A stretch of 64,000 nt of DNA from NCBI GenBank assembly GCA_048594885.1, contig JBMDXB010000141.1, positions 62,001-126,000 on the forward strand. The letters run 5' to 3'. Positions 34,849 to 43,944 of the stretch are shown piece after piece. A program made the translations under genes and the position numbers. Origin of the DNA: JBMDXB01 sp048594885. GTDB lineage: Bacteria > Acidobacteriota > Vicinamibacteria > Vicinamibacterales > 2-12-FULL-66-21. The number at the start of each line of letters is the position of its first letter. Positions within the stretch are counted from its first letter, which is position 1. The notes below the pieces were generated by a model, which made no database searches, was not told the origin of the DNA, and worked only from the letters and a program-made list of their open reading frames with translations.

Positions 34849-35735
34849 CCTCACAGGCCATCGACGGCTACATCACGTACCTGCGCGACGTGCGCCGTGT
34901 GTCGCCGAACACCGTCGAAAGTTACGCGCGCGACCTGGCGTCGCTCGCCGCGTTTGCCGAAAAGCGCGGCGTCGAGGTGGACCGACTCGAGCGGCGCGAC
35001 CTCGAGGCGTTCGTCCGCAGCCTCATGTCCGGCGGGCTGTCGCCGCGATCCGTGGCGCGCGCCGTCGCGTGCGTGCGTGGGTTCTATCGATTTCTCGCGC
35101 TCGAGCGAAAACTCGACGCGAGTCCCGCTGACGATCTGAAGCCGCCGCGCGCCTGGCCGGCGCTGCCGAAGTACCTGACGCTCGACGAAGTGGATCGCCT
35201 CCTGGCGCAGCCGGATCCATCGACGCCGCGCGGCCTGCGTGACAAGGCGCTCATCGAGCTGCTCTACGCCACGGGGTTGCGCGTGTCGGAACTCATCTCG
35301 CTCGAGGCGGGCGATCTCAATCTCGAGGAAGGCTACCTGACGTGCGTCGGCAAGGGAGACAAGCAGCGCATGGTGCCGCTCGGCCACGAAGCGGCCGAGT
35401 GGGTGCGGCGCTACATGCGTGAAGGACGGCCGCAGCTCGCCGGCCGCCGCCCGAAGGCCAAGAAGCTGTTCGTCAACGCGCGCGGCGGCCCGCTCTCACG
35501 CGTCGGATTCTGGAAGCTGCTGAAAGGGTACGGCCTCGAGGCAGGCATCACGCGCGACATCAGCCCGCACGTGCTGCGGCACTCCTTCGCGACGCACCTG
35601 CTCGAGCGCGGCGCCGATCTGCGCATGATCCAGGTCATGCTCGGCCATGCCGATCTGTCGACGACGCAGATTTACACGCACGTGCTGGAGGCGCGGTTGC
35701 GCGCCGTGTACGACAAGTTCCACCCGCGCAAATAG
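34845..35735 (+). CDS. xerD: Tyrosine recombinase XerD/XerC
   Basis: Site-specific recombinase of 296 residues, the normal XerC/XerD length, which resolves chromosome dimers at dif together with FtsK. The N-terminal SAM-like domain (about 4-88) is followed by the catalytic domain with Arg146 (YATGLRVSEL), His242 and Arg245 (HVLRHSFATHLL), His268 (LGHADLSTTQ) and the nucleophile Tyr277. It starts at GTG 34845 inside the previous stop (GTGA), so it is translated from the MoxR operon mRNA. This is the housekeeping type, not an integrase of a mobile element; no attachment sites flank it. Confidence 0.92.
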   Translation: MTSQAIDGYITYLRDVRRVSPNTVESYARDLASLAAFAEKRGVEVDRLERRDLEAFVRSLMSGGLSPRSVARAVACVRGFYRFLALERKLDASPADDLKPPRAWPALPKYLTLDEVDRLLAQPDPSTPRGLRDKALIELLYATGLRVSELISLEAGDLNLEEGYLTCVGKGDKQRMVPLGHEAAEWVRRYMREGRPQLAGRRPKAKKLFVNARGGPLSRVGFWKLLKGYGLEAGITRDISPHVLRHSFATHLLERGADLRMIQVMLGHADLSTTQIYTHVLEARLRAVYDKFHPRK

Positions 35736-35745
35736 CGGAACGTCC

Positions 35746-35774
35746 TTGCCCGGATCCTTACGGATCTGCTACAT
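35746..35774 (+). promoter_or_regulatory. Candidate metK promoter
   Basis: TTGCCC at 35746-35751, a 17-base spacer, then CTACAT at 35769-35774. The spacer contains the near-palindrome GGATCCTTACGGATC. This gives a leader of about 110 bases before metK. Confidence 0.45.
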
Positions 35775-35779
35775 TTACC

Positions 35780-35889
35780 GGATTTGAAACGTCCCGCCGC
35801 GCATGCCGTTGGCGCGCTCGACGGCCGCTGGCGGGCCATCCTCGCTTCCTCGGACATTCCGGGCAAGTCGACTACGGAGCTCTACACAC
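35780..35889 (+). promoter_or_regulatory. GC-rich leader of metK
   Basis: The predicted 110-base leader can form several short stems, such as GCGCATGCCGTTGGCGCGC and CGGCCGCTGGCGGGCC. MetK genes in many bacteria are controlled by SAM riboswitches, but I could not match any SAM class here. It is noted only as a possibly structured leader. Confidence 0.25.
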
Positions 35890-37038
<1,149 letters not shown>

Positions 37039-37061
37039 TCGCCTGAATGCGGAGAGCTCTG

Positions 37062-38699
37062 ATGGTGACGGCGGTCCTCGCGGCCGCCGTCATTTTTTTT
37101 GTGCTCGCAACGCTGCCGCCGACGCCCATCCAGGTCGACCTTTCCACCGCGGATCCGGATCTGGTGCGGCGGACGGTAGGCGGCGCGTATCACATCCACA
37201 CGACGCGATCCGATGGCGCCGGGGACAAGCGGACGGTGGCGGCCGCCGCCAGGCGCGCAGGACTTCAGTTCGCGATCTTCGCCGACCACGGCGACGGCAC
37301 GCGTCAGCCCGATCGTCCCGAGTACATCGAGGGCGTGCTCTGCATCGACGGCGTCGAGATCAGCACCAACTCCGGCCATTACGTCGCGTTCGACATGCCC
37401 GCCTCGCCCTATCCGCTTGGCGGGGAAGCGGCCGCGGTCGTCGAGGACGTCCGGCGGCTGGGTGGATTCGGGGTCGCCGCGCATCCCGATTCGCCCAAGC
37501 CGGAGCTCGCGTGGGGCGACTGGCGTGCGCCGATCGACGGCCTTGAGTGGCTCAGCGTCGACAGCGAGTGGCGTGACGAGACGCGCGGGCGCATCGTGCG
37601 GGCGCTCGCCGACTACGTGTTTCGACCCGCCCCGGCGATTGCGTCAATCCTCGATCGGCCGGAGGCCACCTTGACGCGCTGGGCCGCACTCTCGGAGGAA
37701 CGTCCCATCGTCGCGCTCGCCTCGGTCGATGCCCACGGTGGCGTGCGGCGGCGTCAGGACTCGGCGGGCGCGATCGATCTCGGAGTGTCGTATGAAGCCA
37801 GCTTCCGGACGCTCAGCAACCGCGTCATGCTGGACCGTCCGCTCAGCGGCGACGCCACCGCGGACGCGCGTCTGCTGATGACGGCGATTCGAAAGGGGAG
37901 GGTCTACACGGTCATCGACGCGCTGGCCACGCCCGGTCTATACGATTTTGGCGAGACTCCATCGCGAATACCGCTTCCCGACGGAGCACGGGTGGAGCGC
38001 GTAGGTAATACGCTGGCCCCTCGATTCGAAATACATCTGAACGCCGCTCCGGGGACTCCGCCCGTTCCGTGGCTCCTCACGAACGCGGCGTACGCGCTAT
38101 GGCCGGCAGCGCCAGCTGCGGCGGCGCTCGAGACGCCCGGACCCGGTGTCGTGCTGAAGGCCGACTGGCGCGTCGAAAAGTCTCCGACGTCGACGGCTGA
38201 GGTCGCTCGCGCAGCCGAGGGCGTGATGCTGTCATTCAGCCTCGGTCCTCCGCCACGCGCGAATCAGTTCGTCGCGCTGGTGGCAGACCTTCGCCAGTCA
38301 CCGACATTCGATGAAATCCTGTTCGACTCCTCGTCATCGAGGCCGATGCGCGTATCGGTGCAGCTTCGCTTTCCGAATGGGGACGCGCGCTGGGTGAAGT
38401 CGGTCTACGTCGACCAGACGCAGCGCGAAGTGTCCGTGCACACGGCGGACATGGTCGCGGCCGATCGGCCGGGCACGGCGATGCCGCCGCCGTCGACCGC
38501 GCGGGCGATCCTCTTTGTCATCGATCTGACGAACGCGGTCCCTGGCGATGCCGGCAGCTTCACGATCGCGAACGTCCGGACCGCGCTCACGACCGCTTCG
38601 GCGCAATCTCCTGCAGCGCGGCAACCAGATCGCTCGCGAGCAGGCCGTGGCGGAACGCCTCGCGCAGCGCGCGGTCCGCGATCTGTCGCGCGACCGTAG
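37062..38699 (+). CDS. Exported PHP-domain phosphoesterase
   Basis: Protein of 545 residues with an N-terminal signal or anchor (MVTAVLAAAVIFFVLATLPP). The PHP metal motifs are present: YHIHTTRSDG, FAIFADHGDG, VAAHPDSPKPEL and VALASVDAHGG. PHP enzymes hydrolyse phosphate esters using two or three metals; the substrate is unknown. The C-terminal half has beta domains with no known motif. ATG 37062 has GGAGAG six bases before it, so I prefer it to ATG 37047. The last 37 codons overlap the convergent GntR gene by 113 bases, and their Arg/Ala/Gly-rich product looks like antisense-derived sequence. Confidence 0.82.
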   Translation: MVTAVLAAAVIFFVLATLPPTPIQVDLSTADPDLVRRTVGGAYHIHTTRSDGAGDKRTVAAAARRAGLQFAIFADHGDGTRQPDRPEYIEGVLCIDGVEISTNSGHYVAFDMPASPYPLGGEAAAVVEDVRRLGGFGVAAHPDSPKPELAWGDWRAPIDGLEWLSVDSEWRDETRGRIVRALADYVFRPAPAIASILDRPEATLTRWAALSEERPIVALASVDAHGGVRRRQDSAGAIDLGVSYEASFRTLSNRVMLDRPLSGDATADARLLMTAIRKGRVYTVIDALATPGLYDFGETPSRIPLPDGARVERVGNTLAPRFEIHLNAAPGTPPVPWLLTNAAYALWPAAPAAAALETPGPGVVLKADWRVEKSPTSTAEVARAAEGVMLSFSLGPPPRANQFVALVADLRQSPTFDEILFDSSSSRPMRVSVQLRFPNGDARWVKSVYVDQTQREVSVHTADMVAADRPGTAMPPPSTARAILFVIDLTNAVPGDAGSFTIANVRTALTTASAQSPAARQPDRSRAGRGGTPRAARGPRSVARP

Positions 38700-38967
38700 T
38701 CTGCCTGGCCTTCGACGGTTCCTTCGCCGCGGCGGGGGAGACGAAGGTCCCGAGCCCGCGCTTGACGTAAACCGTCCCTTCCTGCTCGAGCGTTCGATAC
38801 GCGTGTTGCACCGTGTTCGCGTTCACCTTCAGGTCGCCCGCCAGCGCGCGAACGGCGGGAAGCGGCTCGTCGGGTTTGAGGATTCCCACCGAAATGCAGC
38901 GCCGGATTTCGTCGACGATTTGGCGGAACACGGGCCTCGGATCCTTGGTGTCTATGTCAACTAGCAT
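38587..38967 (-). CDS. GntR-family regulator, YtrA type
   Basis: Small transcription factor of 126 residues. The winged helix-turn-helix is at about 10-75 (PVFRQIVDEIRRCISVGILKPDEPLPAVRALAGDLKVNANTV split over the recognition helix, with GTVYVKRGLGTFV as wing). A short helical tail follows, as in the YtrA subfamily, which lacks a large effector domain and often controls ABC transporters. No ABC transporter is adjacent. Its ATG lies inside a perfect 20-base palindrome, so self-repression is likely. It runs convergently over the end of the PHP gene. Confidence 0.88.
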   Translation of the reverse strand: MLVDIDTKDPRPVFRQIVDEIRRCISVGILKPDEPLPAVRALAGDLKVNANTVQHAYRTLEQEGTVYVKRGLGTFVSPAAAKEPSKARQTTVARQIADRALREAFRHGLLASDLVAALQEIAPKRS

Positions 38968-38980
38968 ACTAGTATGCTAG
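38961..38980. promoter_or_regulatory. Perfect palindrome over the GntR start codon
   Basis: CTAGCATACTAGTATGCTAG is a perfect 20-base palindrome, and the GntR ATG (38967-38965) is inside it. More GCTAG half-sites follow to about 39005. It is the expected form of a dimer binding site and would block transcription or translation start when bound. Confidence 0.75.
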
Positions 38981-39010
38981 CACGCTAGGGCACTACCCTG
39001 CTAGGGCGTG

Positions 39011-39107
39011 TACGGAGCGGCATTGCCGGGGCGGGACTGAAATCCCGCCCTCCGTACCCGCGTGCCGCCATCCTCCGTAGGGCGGGACCTTTAGTCCCGC
39101 CTTCTAC
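39011..39107. repeat. Palindromic repeat elements at the lptFG stop
   Basis: Two adjacent hairpin units, TACGGAG...CTCCGTA around GGCGGGACTGAAATCCCGCC, and GTAGGGCGGGACC with GTCCCGCCTTCTAC. The LptFG stop TAG (39106-39104) is part of the terminal CTACG of the second unit. Confidence 0.8.
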
Positions 39108-41491
39108 GTCCGTGCGGTAAGCAGGAGATAGCCGGCGCACGCCACGGCGACGATGTTCGGTGTCCAGGCGGCGAGGACGGGCGAGAGCAGCCCGGCGCGT
39201 CCGATCGCAAGAAAGACGTGGAATACGACCCAGTAGGAGAGCGCCAGCGCGATCGCCAGGCCGATTCCGTAGAGCGTCCCCCTCTTGCCCATCGTCACGC
39301 CGAACGGCACGGCGAGAAGGGTCATCACGAGCGTGACGAACGGAAACGCCAGTTTCTTCTGAAGGTCCACCATCTGCGGGATGACGTTGAAGCCGCTGTA
39401 GCGGAGCTCCTCGATGTGCCGGCGGAGCTCGGCGACGGTCATCATGTCCGCTTCAGGCTGCTCGGTCTCGAAGTAGTCTGGCGTCTCGAGCGTGGGGATC
39501 GTCTGGTGGGCGAACGGCTGCCAGCGTCCGGTGGTGGTCGCCGAGAACGTCTGGCTCCAACCGTTCAGCCCGCGCCAGGCGCCGTCACGGAATTCGGCGC
39601 GCGATACGAACGTGAGCTTCGACAGCCGCCATTTTTCGGGATCGGGCGTGTAGAGCCACAGGTCGTTCAGCCTCTTCTCGCGGGAGTCGAAATGCGCGTA
39701 GTGATAGATGTGGCCGCTGCGCGCGACGATCCACCGGCGGTTCAGCGGGTCGAACGTCTTGGCCGGCTGGTTGGGGTTCCGGATGCGGGAGTCGAGGATT
39801 TCCGCCTGGCGGTTCGCGCGCGCGAGCATCTCCTGCTCGAGCATGAAGAGCGTGGCGGTCCCGCCCAACGACAGCACGAGCAGCGGCAGCGCCGCGCGAT
39901 AGAGGCTGATGCCGCACGCCTTCATCACCGTCAGCTCGCTCGTGCGTGAGAGCACGCCGAAGGTCACCAGCACCGCCAGCAACGTCGCAATCGGGATGAC
40001 GAAGTAGACGAATTGCGGCGTCATGTAGGCGAGGAGCTGCAGCACCAGCCCGCTCGATGCCTCGCCCTTGAACATCTTGTCGGTCTTGTCGAGGAACGTG
40101 GCGATGTAGAAGAGCCCGAGCAGCGCGACGAACGCCAGCCCGGCGATGCGGAAGTAGATGCGGCCGATGTAGCGATCGAGGATACCGGGTCCGGGAAGCC
40201 GCATGCGCGGCACGCGCACGACAACGACCGGCCGCCTGCGGCCCGCGGGAATCCCCTGTGGCGCCGCGGCCTGGGGCGCGCGGTGCCAGGCGGACGGCAA
40301 GTGGGGAAGCGCCGACGGCAGGCGGAAGGGAAGCTTCGACTGCGCGTATCGCGCGCGCCAGATCAGCGCCAGGATGCCGAACACGCCGAGGATGATGTTC
40401 GGCCACCAGCGGGCCATGTGCGCGTTGAGGAAGCTGGCGCTGTCAAGGCCTCTCGCCGCCTCGATGGCCCGGTAGTATCCCTTCGTCTGGGACTCGAACG
40501 CCTGCATCACGACGTAGTAGGCGAAGATCACGGCGATGGCGACGACGAAGCCGGCAAGCTTGCCTTCACGCGCGACTGACAGGCCGAGCGCCACGCCGAT
40601 GAGGCCGAACACGAGACAAGCGACCGGAATCGAGTACTTGACGTGCCACGCCATGATCTCCGGGTGCGGTGACAGGGGGAACTCGTAGCGGAGCTTCTCG
40701 TCGATCGCCCGTTTAAGCTCGGCGATCGTCTTCTCGGTGATGCCGCGCGGCAGCTCGGCCCGCGAGAAGACGGTGTCAGGATCGAGCAGCAGAATCAGGT
40801 CCTCGGTGAACTGCTGCGTATCGAAGGCGCCCCGCTCGACGGTCGAATACTGGACCCCGTCGCTCAGCACCAGCTCGACGCGCCGCTTCTCGCGGTCCAG
40901 GACCACCCGCCCGCGTGAGGCAAAGAACAGGACCGTGGTGTTCGGCTTGCGCGTGTCGGCGACGATGACGTCCTTCCACCCGCCGCCGGGCCCGGCGTCG
41001 TCGCGGGCGTAAAGGACCCAGCCCGGGAAGTCCTCAAAGAAGACGCGAGGCCGGATGTCGTTCTCGACCTTCTTACTGATGAGCTCCCAGGTGATCTCGC
41101 GGAACGTCTGATTGGCGTTCGGGATGGCCTCGACCATCACGTAGAGCGTTCCGCCCGCCGCCAGCAACGCCATGAACATGACCGGCCGCAGCAGCCGGTA
41201 GGGGCTGACGCCACACGCCAGCAACGCCACCGCTTCCCGGTCGCCGGAGAGGCGGCCGAGCGCGATCAGCAGTCCCGTCAGCAGCGCCATCGGGATCGTC
41301 AGACCGAGCCCCTGGGGGATGAGCGTCAGCAGGATGCGTCCCGCCGCCGACCACGACACGCCCTTGGCCACGAGCTGTTCGAGGTCCCGCATGATCGGCG
41401 GGATTTCCAGAATGAACGTGAAGACCAGCAGCGACAGCAGGAACGGCGGGATCGTCTCGCGGATGACGTAGCGGTCGAGGGTGCGGAGCAT
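39104..41491 (-). CDS. Fused LptF-LptG LPS-export permease
   Basis: Single polypeptide of 795 residues carrying two complete YjgP/YjgQ (LptF/LptG) permease domains. Each has six membrane helices around a periplasmic beta-jellyroll. The first half (about 1-385) starts RTLDRYVIRETIPPFLLSLL and ends with KYSIPVACLVFGLIGVALGLS; a Pro/Arg-rich linker (about 385-430) leads to the second half, which starts ILDRYIGRIYFRIAGLAFVALL and ends KLAFPFVTLVMTLLAVPFGVTMGKRG. In most bacteria these are two genes whose products form the LptB2FG transporter that extracts LPS. The cognate lptB and LptC/LptA-like gene lie 18 kb away in this window. Confidence 0.9.
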   Translation of the reverse strand: MLRTLDRYVIRETIPPFLLSLLVFTFILEIPPIMRDLEQLVAKGVSWSAAGRILLTLIPQGLGLTIPMALLTGLLIALGRLSGDREAVALLACGVSPYRLLRPVMFMALLAAGGTLYVMVEAIPNANQTFREITWELISKKVENDIRPRVFFEDFPGWVLYARDDAGPGGGWKDVIVADTRKPNTTVLFFASRGRVVLDREKRRVELVLSDGVQYSTVERGAFDTQQFTEDLILLLDPDTVFSRAELPRGITEKTIAELKRAIDEKLRYEFPLSPHPEIMAWHVKYSIPVACLVFGLIGVALGLSVAREGKLAGFVVAIAVIFAYYVVMQAFESQTKGYYRAIEAARGLDSASFLNAHMARWWPNIILGVFGILALIWRARYAQSKLPFRLPSALPHLPSAWHRAPQAAAPQGIPAGRRRPVVVVRVPRMRLPGPGILDRYIGRIYFRIAGLAFVALLGLFYIATFLDKTDKMFKGEASSGLVLQLLAYMTPQFVYFVIPIATLLAVLVTFGVLSRTSELTVMKACGISLYRAALPLLVLSLGGTATLFMLEQEMLARANRQAEILDSRIRNPNQPAKTFDPLNRRWIVARSGHIYHYAHFDSREKRLNDLWLYTPDPEKWRLSKLTFVSRAEFRDGAWRGLNGWSQTFSATTTGRWQPFAHQTIPTLETPDYFETEQPEADMMTVAELRRHIEELRYSGFNVIPQMVDLQKKLAFPFVTLVMTLLAVPFGVTMGKRGTLYGIGLAIALALSYWVVFHVFLAIGRAGLLSPVLAAWTPNIVAVACAGYLLLTART

Positions 41492-41608
41492 GGGGGCGGG
41501 TTCGATTATAGGGCTGGGGCCTTATTCCAGGTCCGCAGACTTTCCACAGGCCCGTTTCATTGGCCAGATCCTCAGGGTCTGATAATGAGTGTTATGTTAA
41601 CTAACGAG

Positions 41609-41719
41609 TGGGCGGAGCAAGCTCCGCCCCTACGGGCACGCTGGGCCTACGGGCACACTGGGCGGAGCAAAGCTCCGCCCCTACGAGTCCGCCGCGTAGG
41701 GGCCGACCTTGGTCGGCCC
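41609..41719. repeat. Three palindromic repeat units before parB end
   Basis: GGGCGGAGC-AA-GCTCCGCCC at 41610-41629, GGGCGGAGC-AAA-GCTCCGCCC at 41660-41680, and GTAGGGGCCGACC with GGTCGGCCC at 41696-41719, joined by CCCTACGGGCAC linkers. This fills most of the gap between lptFG and parB, and ends close to the parB TAA. Confidence 0.85.
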
Positions 41720-41726
41720 TTATCGA

Positions 41727-42548
41727 TTAGTGCTGCGCACGGAGTTCTTTGATGATCGCTTCGAGTGCGGAGATCACTTCGTCGCGCTCGACGCGCGACT
41801 TCGTGAACCGGAGCTGCAGTTTGAACGCCTTGGTCGGCGGCCGGTAGCTGAAGACGAACGCCCTCGGCCGGCCCGCCTTGGGCTTGGCGGTCTCTTTTCG
41901 CACGGCGTCGCGCGTGGCGCCGCCGTCGCGGGAGATTTTCTCGACCAGGGCAACCATTTTCTGCGGGTCACCCTGCCTAACTATCTGCAACAGCAACGAC
42001 TTCGAGTGAATGTCGGCGAGCCGACAAAGGTTCTTGACCTCCTCCGGCATGTTGTTCAGCGAGAGCGCCTCGGTAATCGCCGTCCGCGACTTCCCCAGCT
42101 TCCGCGCCATGTCCTCATGCGTGTAATTGCATCGCGTCGCCAGCGAGTGCAGCGCTTCCGCCTCTTCGAACGGCGTCAGGTCCTTGCGCTGGATGTTTTC
42201 AATCAGCGCGATCTCGATCATCTCCGTGTCGTCGACTTCACGGATGACGATCGGGATCTCGCGTAGCCCGACCTGCACGGCCGCCTGATAACGGCGCTCG
42301 CCGGCGACAATCTGGAACCGCCGCCCGCGCTGCCTGACGATGATCGGCTCGATGATGCCCTTCTCGGCGATCGAGGCCATCAGCTCCGACAAGTCGCCCA
42401 TCACCTGGCGCGGCTGGTTGGGATTCGGATCGATGGTGTCGATAGGCACGATGCGGCCTACCGGCGCGCCCGCCGAACTCGCCAGCGCCTCGACGTAGTG
42501 CTCGTCGTGGCGCATCCTCACGACATCCGGCAGTCCTCGCTTAGGCAC
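41727..42548 (-). CDS. parB: Chromosome partition protein ParB
   Basis: DNA-binding CTPase-family partition protein of 273 residues. The N-terminal ParB domain has IDPNPNQPRQVMGDLSELMASI, RRFQIVAGERRYQAAVQVGL (the GERRxxA CTP/ParB motif) and ALIENIQRKDLTPFEEAEAL, then the helix-turn-helix RKLGKSRTAITEALSL. The C-terminal dimerisation part is short and basic. It starts at GTG 42548 and overlaps parA by 8 bases (GTGCCTAA). I found no parS-like TGTTTCACGTGAAACA in the window. Confidence 0.93.
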   Translation of the reverse strand: MPKRGLPDVVRMRHDEHYVEALASSAGAPVGRIVPIDTIDPNPNQPRQVMGDLSELMASIAEKGIIEPIIVRQRGRRFQIVAGERRYQAAVQVGLREIPIVIREVDDTEMIEIALIENIQRKDLTPFEEAEALHSLATRCNYTHEDMARKLGKSRTAITEALSLNNMPEEVKNLCRLADIHSKSLLLQIVRQGDPQKMVALVEKISRDGGATRDAVRKETAKPKAGRPRAFVFSYRPPTKAFKLQLRFTKSRVERDEVISALEAIIKELRAQH

Positions 42549-43296
42549 GGTCCATGACCTCCTCGCACAGGCGGTAGTACTCCGCCGCTCCGCTCGACTC
42601 CGGCGCGAACGAAAAGATCGACTCCTTGTACGCCGGGCTCTCCTCCAGCCGCACGCTCTTCGTGATGACGGTCTTGAAGACCTTGCTGCCGAACACCTTG
42701 TCGATCTGCGCCCTGACGTCCCGCGCCAGCGACGTCCGCCTGTCGTGCATCGTGATCACGACGCCGAGGATCCTGAGCCCCGGGTTGGCTCGCGCTCGCA
42801 CCTTCTCGATTGTCTCGAGCAGATCGTCCGTGCCCTCGAGCGCGAAAAAGGAGGACTGAATCGGAATCAGCAGGTGCGTTGCCGCCACCAGCGCGTTCAC
42901 CGTGAGCAGCCCCAGCGCCGGCGGGCAGTCGATGACGATGTTCGGGTAGTCCTCGCGGATGGGCTCGAGGCGGTCCTTCAGGCGGAAGTGCGCGTCGAGC
43001 TCCCCGACCAGCTTCGACTCCAGCTTGGCCAGGGCGATGCGCGACGGCGCGACCCACAGGTTCGGCTGTGTCGACGGCAGGATGACGTCGGCGAAGCCGT
43101 ACTCAGGCTCCGCGATCGCATCGTAGACGCTGCGCGTGACCTGCGTGATGTCCAGGTACGACATCGTGCTGTTTGCCTGGGGATCGAGGTCGACGAGAAG
43201 CGTCTTCTTACCGCGGAGAGACAGCGCCGCCGCCAGGTTGATGGCGGTCGTGGTCTTCCCCACGCCGCCCTTTTGATTTGCGATCGCGACGATCAT
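42541..43296 (-). CDS. parA: Chromosome partition ATPase ParA
   Basis: Walker-type ParA/Soj ATPase. The deviant Walker A is KGGVGKTT in IVAIANQKGGVGKTTTAINLA, Walker B-like LLVDLDPQANSTM follows, then NIVIDCPPALGLLTVNAL. ParA drives ParB-parS complexes apart along the nucleoid. ATG 43296 gives a protein of 251 residues with the usual IVAIANQ start; ATG 43311 would add five residues. The parA-parB pair is of the chromosomal type, but genes that often flank it (gidA, gidB, dnaA) are not seen. Confidence 0.94.
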   Translation of the reverse strand: MIVAIANQKGGVGKTTTAINLAAALSLRGKKTLLVDLDPQANSTMSYLDITQVTRSVYDAIAEPEYGFADVILPSTQPNLWVAPSRIALAKLESKLVGELDAHFRLKDRLEPIREDYPNIVIDCPPALGLLTVNALVAATHLLIPIQSSFFALEGTDDLLETIEKVRARANPGLRILGVVITMHDRRTSLARDVRAQIDKVFGSKVFKTVITKSVRLEESPAYKESIFSFAPESSGAAEYYRLCEEVMDRA

Positions 43297-43340
43297 TCGG
43301 TCCAAACGCAAGGCAGGGTGTCGCGTTGCATTGTAACCGC

Positions 43341-43458
43341 GTCAATGCTGAATGCTAAATGCTAAATGCTGAATGGGAATGAAACGGAGGAAACAGAGGC
43401 GGCTCCGTTGTCTCCGTCCCCTCGTTTCAGCATTCAGCATTTGGCATTCAGCATTGAC
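43341..43458. repeat. TGAATGC heptamer inverted repeat, parA-bfn gap
   Basis: Bounded by GTCAATGC at the left and GCATTGAC at the right. Each arm has four or five TGAATGC-like units, and the centre holds a second palindrome of CGGAG units (GAAACGGAGG and CCTCGTTTC). On the minus strand it starts on the base after the TAG of the nuclease gene (43461-43459). Confidence 0.92.
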
Positions 43459-43944
43459 CTACATCTTGTATTTGCCGAGATCGTCGGGATCGAGGCTCTC
43501 GAGCCACTTCTGGAGGCGCTCCGAGTCCCCCTTTTCCGGCGCGAAGTCGACCGTCTTGGCGCTGTCGATGACCCGATCCTCGACGTAAATCGGCGCGCGG
43601 GCCCTGAGCGCCAGCGCAATCGCGTCGCTCGGGCGCGCGTCGATGGCCATCGCCTCGCCGTTGATCGTCAGGTAGATGAGCGCGTAGAACGTGTTCTCCT
43701 TCAGGTCGGACACGACGATCTTCTGCACGTCCGCCTTCAGGTCCGTGATGACGTTCTTGAGCAGGTCGTGCGTCATCGGCCGCGGCGTGGTGATGTTCTC
43801 AATCTGCAGCGCAATCGCGTTCGCCTCGAAAACGCCGACCCAGATCGGCAGCACGCGCTGGCCGTCCTTGTCGCGCAGGATCACGATCGGCATGTTCGTG
43901 ATGGGGTCGACCATCAGCCCCTTGATCGTCATCTCAATCTGCAT
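43459..43944 (-). CDS. Bifunctional nuclease-family protein (DUF151)
   Basis: Small protein of 161 residues in the BFN/DUF151 family (PF02577). The family features are KGLMVDPITNMPIVILRDKDGQRVLPIWVGVFEANAIALQIE, then ITDLKADVQKIVVSDLKENTFYALI and IDARPSDAIALALRARAPIYV. Plant and some bacterial members are reported nucleases; the bacterial role is poorly known. ATG 43944 overlaps the end of miaB by 11 bases, so they are co-expressed. Confidence 0.88.
   Translation of the reverse strand: MQIEMTIKGLMVDPITNMPIVILRDKDGQRVLPIWVGVFEANAIALQIENITTPRPMTHDLLKNVITDLKADVQKIVVSDLKENTFYALIYLTINGEAMAIDARPSDAIALALRARAPIYVEDRVIDSAKTVDFAPEKGDSERLQKWLESLDPDDLGKYKM

Noticed and set aside
34845..35735. Integrase of a mobile island
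   Set aside because: The protein has standard XerD length and motifs, lies in a housekeeping operon, and no tRNA, direct repeats or phage genes flank it.
41727..43296. Replication origin near parAB
   Set aside because: No dnaA, gidA or gidB, no DnaA-box cluster and no parS-like palindrome is seen, so parAB alone does not mark oriC.
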